6,654 bases of DNA from an uncultured Actinomycetes bacterium. Lineage in GTDB: Bacteria; Actinomycetota; Actinomycetes; Nanopelagicales; Nanopelagicaceae. Shown here in pieces: positions 1 to 6,180 of the stretch. The stretch is from NCBI GenBank assembly GCA_903891755.1, contig CAITFY010000078.1, positions 1 through 6,654 of the forward strand, given 5' to 3'. The notes beneath the pieces are model-generated. The model saw only the letters and a list, made by a program, of their open reading frames with translations, searched no databases and was not told the origin of the DNA. Both the position numbers and the translations under genes were made by a program. How positions within the stretch are numbered: position 1 is the first letter of the stretch; each line of letters starts with the position of its first letter.

Positions 1-1
1 A

Positions 2-1081
2 GATCTCGATACTCTGGTTGAAGAAGTTAAAGAGATCGTCGCCGAGGAAGAAGAGAAGGCAGAGATCCGCGTTGTAAACGTTGCTGAAGAATCTCAGAAC
101 GAAGAGAACGCATTTACCATTAAAGATTCCGAAGAAGATGATGCACCTGCACAAACAGTATTAACTGCTGGTGCAACTGCTGACCCTGTTAAGGATTACC
201 TCAAACTCATCGGTCGTGTTCCACTTTTGAATGCGGAGATGGAAGTAGAACTTTCTCTTCAAGTTGAAGCTGGTCTCTTCGCCGAGGAGAAGTTGGCTCA
301 CGATAAGAAGATTGATAAGAAGCTCAAGCGTGAGTACGAACAGCTTGTATTACAAGGCCGCCGCGCTAAAAACCACTTGCTAGAGGCTAACCTCCGTCTC
401 GTTGTCTCACTTGCAAAGCGTTATACCGGTCGCGGAATGCTCTTCTTGGATCTGATTCAAGAGGGTAACTTGGGCTTGATTCGTGCGGTAGAGAAGTTCG
501 ATTACACCAAGGGTTACAAGTTCTCGACATATGCAACCTGGTGGATTCGTCAGGCTATTACTCGTGCGATGGCTGATCAGGCGCGCACCATTCGTATTCC
601 AGTTCACATGGTTGAAGTCATCAATAAGTTGGCACGTGTACAGCGCCAGATGCTCCAAGATTTAGGTCGCGAACCGACCCCAGAAGAGCTTGCTAAAGAA
701 CTTGATATGACTCCTGAAAAGGTTGTTGAAGTTCAGAAATATGGCCGCGAGCCAATCTCCCTTCACACTCCACTTGGAGAAGAAGGTGATTCAGAGTTTG
801 GTGATTTGATTGAAGACTCAGAGGCGATTGTTCCTGCTGATGCGGTTTCATTTACCTTGCTTCAAGAACAACTTCACTCAGTACTCGACACTCTCTCCGA
901 GAGAGAAGCTGGCGTAGTTGCAATGCGTTTTGGATTAACAGATGGACAACCTAAGACACTTGATGAAATCGGAAAGGTCTATGGCGTTACGCGCGAGCGC
1001 ATCCGTCAGATTGAATCCAAGACGATGTCTAAGTTGCGTCACCCATCTCGCTCCCAAGTTCTTCGCGACTACCTCGATTAA
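2..1081 (+). CDS. sigA: Principal RNA polymerase sigma factor (SigA/HrdB/RpoD type), 5'-truncated by the window edge
   Basis: This is the primary sigma-70 factor, which binds core RNA polymerase and recognises -10/-35 promoters of housekeeping genes. The frame is open from base 2, giving 359 visible residues; the true start lies upstream. Visible residues 1-55 are acidic, poorly conserved linker (runs such as EEEEK and EEDD). Region 1.2 begins at DPVKDYLKLIGRVPLL (about 61-76). Region 2 covers about 121-205, with NLRLVVSLAKRY, the DLIQEGNLGLIRAVEKFDY core and YATWWIRQAITRA for -10 recognition and melting. Region 3 follows (about 207-282). Region 4 ends the protein, with the helix-turn-helix TLDEIGKVYGVTRERIRQIE near 319-338 and the terminal LRDYLD typical of primary sigma factors. 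The TTG at 227 is an internal Leu codon within conserved region 1.2, so a start there is wrong. A CDGSH gene follows after 18 bp and is probably co-transcribed. Identification is firm; the symbol could equally be hrdB or rpoD. Confidence 0.96.
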   Translation, partial: DLDTLVEEVKEIVAEEEEKAEIRVVNVAEESQNEENAFTIKDSEEDDAPAQTVLTAGATADPVKDYLKLIGRVPLLNAEMEVELSLQVEAGLFAEEKLAHDKKIDKKLKREYEQLVLQGRRAKNHLLEANLRLVVSLAKRYTGRGMLFLDLIQEGNLGLIRAVEKFDYTKGYKFSTYATWWIRQAITRAMADQARTIRIPVHMVEVINKLARVQRQMLQDLGREPTPEELAKELDMTPEKVVEVQKYGREPISLHTPLGEEGDSEFGDLIEDSEAIVPADAVSFTLLQEQLHSVLDTLSEREAGVVAMRFGLTDGQPKTLDEIGKVYGVTRERIRQIESKTMSKLRHPSRSQVLRDYLD

Positions 1082-1099
1082 TTTTTAGTTAGGAAAGTC

Positions 1100-1285
1100 G
1101 TGAGCGAGAACCCCAAGATCTATCGCAATCCTAAGAGCGGTTCCATGAGATTTACTGGAACCGCAGATTTTGTGGATGCGGACGGAAAGATCATCGAGAG
1201 CAGAACTGATTTCAAACTCTGTGGCTGCGGAAAATCTCAAGAGAAGCCTTTCTGCGATGGCTCACATAAAGAGAATAAAGAGTGA
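1100..1285 (+). CDS. Small CDGSH-type iron-sulfur domain protein
   Basis: A 61-residue protein that is essentially one CDGSH (mitoNEET-like) domain. The motif CGCGKSQEKPFCDGSH supplies the expected three Cys and one His ligands of a 2Fe-2S cluster: C41, C43, C52 and H56. The upstream half (FTGTADFVDADGKII) fits the short beta-rich part of this fold. There is no signal peptide or membrane segment, so it should be cytosolic, unlike membrane-anchored mitoNEET. The start is GTG, chosen because AGGA at 1091-1094 sits 5 bp upstream and no better in-frame start precedes the motif. It begins 18 bp after the sigma-factor stop on the same strand, with no visible terminator between them, so it is probably read from the sigma-factor transcript. 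Family members are redox-active or cluster-transfer proteins. The specific role here is unknown. The cluster assignment is strong and the function is open. Confidence 0.9.
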   Translation: MSENPKIYRNPKSGSMRFTGTADFVDADGKIIESRTDFKLCGCGKSQEKPFCDGSHKENKE

Positions 1286-1365
1286 GTGCGCAGAGAGTTA
1301 AACCCTAGAAAAACCACTTCTCGAAAATATTTATAACTAATAATCCAAAATTCACTCTAGATTAC

Positions 1366-1394
1366 TTGTATTGGTCATGACTGGTCATTACTGT
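1366..1394 (+). promoter_or_regulatory. Candidate promoter of the tetR-family gene
   Basis: TTGTAT at 1366-1371 and TACTGT at 1389-1394 are separated by 17 bp and could serve as -35 and -10 boxes. The -10 fits the loose actinobacterial TANNNT pattern, but each box matches the sigma-70 consensus at only about three of six positions. The spacer coincides with the tandem TGGTCAT repeat, as expected if a repressor blocks this promoter. The call rests on spacing and position and is weak. Confidence 0.3.
1372..1391 (+). repeat. Tandem 10-bp repeat TGGTCATGAC / TGGTCATTAC, operator-like
   Basis: Two adjacent 10-mers, TGGTCATGAC (1372-1381) and TGGTCATTAC (1382-1391), differ at one base. The first contains the perfect 8-bp palindrome GTCATGAC (1374-1381). 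The copies are one helical turn apart, so two bound proteins would face the same side of the DNA. GTCA/TGAC elements recur in the palindrome at 1443-1456 just before the tetR start, which suggests a common protein recognises both. Autoregulation by the downstream repressor is inference. Confidence 0.45.
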
Positions 1395-1442
1395 CGGCAA
1401 CTTGGGCAACGATGCTCAGAAATTCAGACCCGACGATCACTC

Positions 1443-1456
1443 CAGTCACGTGACTG
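1443..1456. promoter_or_regulatory. Perfect 14-bp palindrome CAGTCACGTGACTG, candidate TetR operator
   Basis: CAGTCACGTGACTG equals its own reverse complement over all 14 bases. It lies 23 bp before the ATG of a TetR-family gene. Repressors of this family are homodimers that bind palindromes, usually close to their own promoter. It shares GTCA/TGAC half-sites with the tandem repeat at 1372-1391. A perfect 14-mer palindrome in this position is unlikely by chance, but binding has not been shown. Confidence 0.5.
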
Positions 1457-1479
1457 ACTATCTAGAGAAGGATTACTTC

Positions 1480-2127
1480 ATGTCTTCAGTAGCAGCCCAA
1501 GCACGCGAAGCACGCAATGGGATTCACCCGACAAAAGAGGAGCTGATCAGGACTGTTGTTGTTCTCCTAGATTCCCTCACCCTGGATGAGATCACAAGCG
1601 AGAAGGTTCTAGAGATTTCCGGGATCTCCCGAGGTTCTCTGTATCACCACTTCCAAGACTTTGCTGAGCTCCTAGAGCTCGCTCAGGTGCGCCGCTTCTC
1701 CGGCTATGTCAACAAGTCTATTGAGGTGCTCTCAGCCCTCTTCAGTGCCGTTGATACCCGCGATGAACTGATTGCCCGCCTTACTGAGGTCTCAAAGAGT
1801 TTTCAGGCTCCAGAACTCTCAGATTCCCGCATTGAGCGCCTCACTGCGATTTCAAAGGTGATGCATAACCCACGCATGGCTACTGTCCTCGGAAATGAGC
1901 AGGAGCGCCTCACAGAAACAATCGCAGATCTTTATCGCGACTTACAGGCTCGTGGCCTCGGAAACCCACAACTTAATCCTCGGACAGCCGCAGTGATGTT
2001 CCAGGCATATACCTTGGGCCGCAGCGTCGATGATTTCACCATAAGTCATATGGATCAAGAAAATTGGCTCTACGCCGTCTCTTTGATCCTAAAGAATGTC
2101 TTCTTTCCTGCAGGCTCAGCTAACTAA
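1480..2127 (+). CDS. TetR/AcrR-family transcriptional regulator
   Basis: A 215-residue protein of normal TetR-family length. The N-terminal domain carries a TetR helix-turn-helix: after the first helix (about 18-33), VLEISGISRGSLYHHFQDFAEL (about 43-64) has the family hallmark G-x-S-x-x-(S/T)-(L/I)-Y-x-H-F. The remaining roughly 150 residues are helical and not conserved, as expected of the ligand-binding and dimerisation domain, so the effector cannot be predicted. The ATG at 1480 is preferred over the in-frame TTG at 1402 because GAAGGA (1467-1472) lies 7 bp upstream and because the 26 extra residues are unlike the family and would cover the palindrome at 1443-1456. The gene is monocistronic in this view: its downstream neighbour is convergent. 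The operator-like repeats upstream point to autoregulation. Nothing nearby is an obvious efflux or catabolic target, so the regulon is unknown. Confidence 0.88.
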   Translation: MSSVAAQAREARNGIHPTKEELIRTVVVLLDSLTLDEITSEKVLEISGISRGSLYHHFQDFAELLELAQVRRFSGYVNKSIEVLSALFSAVDTRDELIARLTEVSKSFQAPELSDSRIERLTAISKVMHNPRMATVLGNEQERLTETIADLYRDLQARGLGNPQLNPRTAAVMFQAYTLGRSVDDFTISHMDQENWLYAVSLILKNVFFPAGSAN

Positions 2128-2131
2128 TACT

Positions 2132-2146
2132 GAGCGTTAATCGCTC
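2132..2146. terminator. Short hairpin between convergent genes, possible weak bidirectional terminator
   Basis: GAGCG and CGCTC pair as a perfect 5-bp stem around a 5-nt loop, in the 19-bp gap between the tetR stop and the stop of the convergent DUF7455-type gene. There is no clear T-run on either side, so intrinsic termination would be weak. Position is the main support. Confidence 0.3.
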
Positions 2147-2368
2147 TTACTCGGCGATTGCAGGGGTCTCGATTAATTTAGCGGTCTCGTCTTGAATTTT
2201 TGCAACGAGAGGCTTGAGACCTGCTGAATACTCTTTGGCATGATGACCGCAGAAGAGTAGCTCTCCACCATTAAGCAGTGTGGCGCGAACATAAGCCTGA
2301 GCACCGCAACGATCGCAACGATCGACTGCATTAAGAGGGGTAGGTTCGAGGATCATTTGTTCGGTCAT
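2147..2368 (-). CDS. DUF7455-type small zinc-ribbon protein, actinobacterial, function unknown
   Basis: A 73-residue protein matching, from memory, a small actinobacterial family (DUF7455) found near the principal sigma factor and topoisomerase IV genes, for example in Streptomyces. The core is DRCDRCGAQAYVRATLLNGG followed by ELLFCGHH. The CxxC pair (C18, C21) and C40-G-H42-H43 form a likely single zinc site. The C-terminal third is a short charged helix with the family motif IQDETAKL. There is no signal peptide or membrane segment, so it should be cytosolic. The start is well supported: AAGGAG (2375-2380 on this strand) lies 6 nt before the ATG. It converges on the tetR gene and diverges from parE, so it may share a promoter region with parE. 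No biochemical role is known to me. A nucleic-acid or protein-binding role is only a guess from the zinc ribbon. Confidence 0.88.
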   Translation of the reverse strand: MTEQMILEPTPLNAVDRCDRCGAQAYVRATLLNGGELLFCGHHAKEYSAGLKPLVAKIQDETAKLIETPAIAE

Positions 2369-2553
2369 CGACTGCTCCTTTTCTAGTGGCTTACATTTAT
2401 CTAACTTCTTCTTACGGTAGTGGAACAGTAAAGCATGGTTGGTTTATTCCCCGCACTTTAAAACAATGATTTATCTGAATTCACAGAAAAAACTGGGCAT
2501 TTTCTCTCTCAATGAGCGATTTCTAGATGATCCGCCCGATAACCTTGCGCCTC
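2369..2553. promoter_or_regulatory. Divergent intergenic region between the DUF7455-type gene and parE
   Basis: This 185-bp AT-rich gap must carry promoters for both flanking genes. On the minus side only the ribosome binding site of the DUF7455-type gene is clear. On the plus side TAACCT at 2540-2545 fits TANNNT and lies 8 bp before the ATG at 2554, which would make the parE mRNA leaderless or nearly so. No convincing -35 box pairs with it. An imperfect AT-rich inverted repeat (AGAAAA/TTTTCT, 2485-2505) is present but has little else to support it. Confidence 0.4.
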
Positions 2554-4626
2554 ATGGCCACCGATGATAAAAGCGCAACAACTGCAAACGGTTATACCGC
2601 AAAAGACCTTGCAGTCCTCGAAGGCCTTGATGCAGTTCGTAAGCGTCCCGGTATGTATATCGGCACCACAGATTCTCGCGGTCTCATGCATTGCCTTTGG
2701 GAGATTATTGATAACTCGGTAGATGAGGCTCTGGCAGGTCACTGCACCAAAATTGAGATTAATTTAGAGGCTGATGGTTCAGTGGAAGTTCATGACAATG
2801 GTCGTGGAATTCCAGTTGATAAGGAGCCAAAGACTGGCCTTACAGGTGTCGAAGTTGTCATGACCAAACTCCACGCCGGTGGAAAATTTGGCGGAGGTTC
2901 ATACGCCGCCTCTGGTGGTTTGCACGGGGTTGGCGCATCAGTTGTAAATGCTCTCGCCTCACGTCTTGATGTTGAAGTTGATCGCGATGGCAAGATTTAC
3001 TGGATGTCATTCCAGCGAGGTACGGCTGGAATTTTTGATGGCGATGGACCAAAGGCGCCATTTGAAGAGAAATCTGGATTACGCGTAATTGGCAAGGTAG
3101 CTGCCAAAGTCACCGGTACTCGCGTTAAATGGTGGGCTGACAAGCAGATATTCCTCAAAGAGGCCGAACTAGCTATTGAAGATATTTACGCGCGCGCTCG
3201 CCAAACCTCATACCTGGTACCCGGCTTGCAACTCATCGTTAATGACAATCGTACGAAGAGCAAGACCTCAGAGACCTTCTTGCATAAAGGTGGAATTTCA
3301 GAGTTCTGTACCTTCTTGCGTCCTGATGAACCTGTCGGTGAAGTTATTCGTTTAACAGGTAGTGGTGAGTACACCGAGACAGTGCCTGTACTTGATGACA
3401 AAGGGCACATGATGCCTACTGAAGTAAATCGCACCATGGGTGTAGATATCGCAATGCAGTGGGGAAATGCTTTTGATACAACGATGTCCTCATTTGTAAA
3501 TATCATTTCAACACCCAAGGGTGGAACTCATACTCAAGGGTTTGAGCGAGCAATTACCAAGGCATTTAACGATGCGCTTCGTGGCGCCAAAGTGCTGAAG
3601 AACAATGAGATTGATGTCATTAAGGATGACGTTCTTGAAGGCCTAACTGCAGTAGTTACCGTTCGAATGTCTGAGCCTCAATTTGAAGGACAGACCAAAG
3701 AAGTATTGGGCACAGCAGCTGCGACCAAGATTGTGGCAAGTGTTGTTAGCGATGAGTTAAAGAACTTTTTCTCTTCGAGCAAGCGCATTGATAAGGCAAC
3801 CGCTCGCCTCATCTTGGATAAGGTGGCAGCGGCATCTCGTACGCGCATCTCTGCTCGCGCACATAAAGACTTACAGCGCCGCAAGAGCGCCCTTGAAAAT
3901 AGCTCACTTCCAACCAAGCTCTCTGATTGTCGTTCTGATGACACAGGTCGCACCGAACTCTTCATCGTTGAGGGAGACTCTGCTTTAGGAACTACTAAGG
4001 CGGCGCGTAACTCTGAGTTCCAAGCAATCTTGCCTATCCGCGGAAAGATCTTGAATGTTCAGAAGGCTTCACTCTCTCAGATGCTTGAGAACAATGAGTG
4101 TGCTTCAATCATTCAGGTTATCGGAGCAGGTTCTGGCGCTTCGTTCTCGCTGGATGATGCGCGCTATGGCCGCGTTATTTTGATGTCAGACGCTGACGTT
4201 GACGGCGCGCACATTCGCTGCCTTCTTTTAACCTTGGTTTATCGCTACATGCGCCCTCTCATTGAAGATGGGCGAGTCTTCGCAGCGATACCTCCACTAC
4301 ACCGCATTGATGTTGTGGGCGGAAAGCGCGGAGAGCTTTATTACACCTACTCTGATGATGAGATGAAGAAAGTTTTGGCTGATCTCACCAAGGCTGGAAA
4401 GCGTTGGAAAGAGCCGGTTCAGCGTTACAAAGGCTTGGGTGAGATGGATGCCGACCAACTCCGTGAAACAACTATGGATCCTGAAAAGCGCACCTTGCGT
4501 CGCGTAACGATGAAGGATGCCAAGGCTGCAGAAGCAATCTTTGAATTACTTATGGGCAACGAAGTAGCGCCACGAAAAGAGTTCATCTCGAGCGCAGAGA
4601 TTGATCGCGATCGGATTGACGCTTAA
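2554..4626 (+). CDS. parE: DNA topoisomerase IV subunit B (ParE, ATPase subunit)
   Basis: The ATPase subunit of topoisomerase IV, 690 residues, a full-length type IIA B subunit. GHKL ATPase: EIIDNSVDEA (Glu50, Asn54 for magnesium), DNGRGIP (Asp81) and the ATP-lid glycines GGLHGVGAS (121-129). Transducer: QTKEVLG with the ATP-contacting Lys382. Toprim: FIVEGDSA with catalytic Glu473, then DADVDG with metal-binding Asp546, Asp548 and Asp550. The C-terminal QRYKGLGEMD (623-632) and EVAPRKEFI complete the protein. ParE is preferred over GyrB because the A subunit beside it is ParC-like and convergent, because no recF or gyrA is adjacent, and because motifs such as EGDSALGTTKAAR resemble actinobacterial ParE as I recall it; canonical GyrB has EGDSAGG. 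The ATG at 2527 would add nine residues (MIRPITLRL) that do not look conserved. Neither start has a Shine-Dalgarno; 2554 fits a leaderless start with TAACCT upstream. The enzyme decatenates replicated chromosomes with ParC. Confidence 0.94.
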   Translation: MATDDKSATTANGYTAKDLAVLEGLDAVRKRPGMYIGTTDSRGLMHCLWEIIDNSVDEALAGHCTKIEINLEADGSVEVHDNGRGIPVDKEPKTGLTGVEVVMTKLHAGGKFGGGSYAASGGLHGVGASVVNALASRLDVEVDRDGKIYWMSFQRGTAGIFDGDGPKAPFEEKSGLRVIGKVAAKVTGTRVKWWADKQIFLKEAELAIEDIYARARQTSYLVPGLQLIVNDNRTKSKTSETFLHKGGISEFCTFLRPDEPVGEVIRLTGSGEYTETVPVLDDKGHMMPTEVNRTMGVDIAMQWGNAFDTTMSSFVNIISTPKGGTHTQGFERAITKAFNDALRGAKVLKNNEIDVIKDDVLEGLTAVVTVRMSEPQFEGQTKEVLGTAAATKIVASVVSDELKNFFSSSKRIDKATARLILDKVAAASRTRISARAHKDLQRRKSALENSSLPTKLSDCRSDDTGRTELFIVEGDSALGTTKAARNSEFQAILPIRGKILNVQKASLSQMLENNECASIIQVIGAGSGASFSLDDARYGRVILMSDADVDGAHIRCLLLTLVYRYMRPLIEDGRVFAAIPPLHRIDVVGGKRGELYYTYSDDEMKKVLADLTKAGKRWKEPVQRYKGLGEMDADQLRETTMDPEKRTLRRVTMKDAKAAEAIFELLMGNEVAPRKEFISSAEIDRDRIDA

Positions 4627-4644
4627 AACTTAATTTCTTAAGCG
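4620..4644. terminator. Hairpin shared by the convergent parE and parC ends
   Basis: CGCTTAA (4620-4626) and TTAAGCG (4638-4644) form a perfect 7-bp inverted repeat around an 11-nt AT-rich loop. Each arm contains the stop codon of one gene (TAA of parE, TAA of parC on the other strand). The stem is AT-rich and no U-run follows on either strand, so it is at best a compact bidirectional terminator. Confidence 0.4.
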
Positions 4645-6140
4645 GCGCCAATTCGGGTGCGACGAGGTGTGGCAAAGTTCTTGGAAACCGCTGTTAACTC
4701 GGTAGAGACCTGAGCCTTGATATTTGCCTCACTTGAGAGCAAAGTCTTAAGTGCCTTAATGGTTTCACTAAGCGCCTTCTGCTCGGTTTCAAGCTCGAGC
4801 TTGCTTACCTTAGTAAGTCTGCGAAGTGGCATATCCAAGATGTAGGTAGCCTGTTCATCACTGAGTTTGAAACCCTTCATAAGAGCCTCTTTAGCGACAG
4901 CAGCATCTTCAGATCCACGAATAATCTTGATGACCTTATCGATATCGATAATCGCTTTGAGAAGTCCATCAACCAGGGTGAGGCGACCTTCCGCCTTAGC
5001 TTTGCGGAACTCTGAACGTCTGCGAACAACTTCGATACGGTGATCGATAAATACTTCAAGCAGTTCTTTGAGTCCAAGAGTGAGTGGCTTGCCATTTACC
5101 AGCGCCACCGCATTCACAGAGAATTGATCTTCCATTGGGGTGAGCTTGTAGAGCTTCTCGAGGATCTCCTCTGGCTCATATCCATTCTTAATCTCAATAA
5201 CGACCTTTGTGCCTTGCTGTCCATCTGAGAGATCGATGATGTCTGAAATTCCCAGAACTTTTTTTGCCTTTACAAGATCAGCAATCTTCTCGACAACTTT
5301 CTCTGGCCCAATGTTGAATGGGAACTCAGTGATCACGATGCCTTGTTTGCGAGAAGTTACCTTCTCGATGACAGCGGTAGCTCGAACCTTGAAGGAGCCA
5401 CGACCGGTCGCATAAGCATCTGCAACGCCCTCTAGCCCAATGATCTCTCCACCTGTTGGGAAATCTGGGGCTGGAACATATTTCATCAACGACTTAAGGG
5501 TCGCCTTTGGGTTGTCAATCAAATGCTTGGCAGCAGCGACGACTTCGCCGAGGTTGTGGGGAGGCATGTTGGTAGCCATTCCAACCGCAATACCAGTAGC
5601 TCCATTAACCAAGAGATTGGGAAATGCTGCAGGGAGAACGAGTGGCTCAAGTAGCTGGCCATCGTAGTTTCCGCCAAAGTCCACAGTGTCTTCATCTGCC
5701 TCATCGACCATGGCCATTGCAGCAGGGGCAAGTCTGGCTTCGGTGTAACGCATGGCGGCAGGGCCAGCATCAAGGGAGCCAAAGTTTCCGTGGCCATCAA
5801 TGAGCGGAAGGCGAGTGGTGAAAGGTTGAGCGAGGCGGACTGCGGCGTCATAGATCGCGCCATCTCCGTGGGGGTGCAACTTACCCATAACCTCACCGAC
5901 GACGCGGGCGCACTTCACATGTCCTTTATCTGGGCGAAGTCCCATATCGAACATCTGATGCAAGATGCGGCGTTGGACGGGCTTGAGACCATCGCGGGCA
6001 TCTGGGAGCGCTCGTGAATAAATTACGGAGTAGGCATATTCGAGAAATGACTCTGACATCTCCTGAGAGACATCAATATCTACGATCTTGCCTGGGTTCT
6101 CTCCAGCTTTTGGGAGAACGGCTTTAGGTGTGCGTGCCAT
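4638..6140 (-). CDS. parC: DNA topoisomerase IV subunit A (ParC), lacking the C-terminal beta-propeller domain
   Basis: The DNA-cleaving subunit of topoisomerase IV. It has the whole breakage-reunion core: EYAYSVIYSRALPDARDGLK near 34-53, the winged-helix segment KCARVVGEVMGKLHPHGD (76-93), catalytic Tyr132 with Arg131 in AAMRYTE, the tower-region IGPEKV (278-283), and the coiled-coil return LYKLTPME plus LGLKELLEVFIDHR. It ends at 500 residues with SKNFATPRRTRIGAA, the point where longer ParC and GyrA proteins (about 800 residues) enter their beta-propeller, so that domain and any GyrA box are absent. The frame is intact, and parE occupies the space beyond. At the quinolone-contact position of GyrA Ser83 the residue is Gly94; Asp98 matches Asp87. 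The ATG at 6140 gives the usual MARTPK-like start; the frame stays open back to 6248, but that stretch lies antisense to the phosphatase and is unlike ParC. No Shine-Dalgarno is visible; TATATG at 6165-6160 is a weak -10 candidate. Confidence 0.93.
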   Translation of the reverse strand: MARTPKAVLPKAGENPGKIVDIDVSQEMSESFLEYAYSVIYSRALPDARDGLKPVQRRILHQMFDMGLRPDKGHVKCARVVGEVMGKLHPHGDGAIYDAAVRLAQPFTTRLPLIDGHGNFGSLDAGPAAMRYTEARLAPAAMAMVDEADEDTVDFGGNYDGQLLEPLVLPAAFPNLLVNGATGIAVGMATNMPPHNLGEVVAAAKHLIDNPKATLKSLMKYVPAPDFPTGGEIIGLEGVADAYATGRGSFKVRATAVIEKVTSRKQGIVITEFPFNIGPEKVVEKIADLVKAKKVLGISDIIDLSDGQQGTKVVIEIKNGYEPEEILEKLYKLTPMEDQFSVNAVALVNGKPLTLGLKELLEVFIDHRIEVVRRRSEFRKAKAEGRLTLVDGLLKAIIDIDKVIKIIRGSEDAAVAKEALMKGFKLSDEQATYILDMPLRRLTKVSKLELETEQKALSETIKALKTLLSSEANIKAQVSTELTAVSKNFATPRRTRIGAA

Positions 6141-6180
6141 GGCGCGTATCTTGCCACGCCATATAGGGCAGGATGGGGAT

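Noticed and set aside
227..229. TTG as the start of the sigma factor
   Set aside because: The frame is open to the window edge, and this codon is a conserved Leu inside region 1.2 (GRVPLLNAE).
1286..1365. Search for a terminator after the sigma factor/CDGSH pair
   Set aside because: No stable stem followed by a T-run could be found in this AT-rich stretch.
1402..1479. TTG at 1402 as the start of the TetR protein
   Set aside because: It has no ribosome binding site, the added 26 residues do not resemble the family, and the ATG at 1480 has GAAGGA 7 bp upstream.
2300..2325. Perfect tandem repeat of GCAACGATC in the DUF7455-type gene
   Set aside because: It simply encodes the repeated DRC of the zinc motif DRCDRC, so protein constraint explains it.
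2485..2505. Inverted repeat AGAAAA/TTTTCT upstream of parE
   Set aside because: It is six AT-rich pairs with a 9-nt loop in an AT-rich spacer, likely by chance, with no supporting context.
3186..3965. Two antisense ORFs of about 95-110 codons opposite parE
   Set aside because: They lie opposite a highly conserved gene, lack ribosome binding sites, and their sequences resemble no family I know.
5519..5896. A 125-codon minus-strand ORF inside parC
   Set aside because: It is an out-of-frame shadow of the ParC catalytic core, with no recognisable domain or independent start signal.
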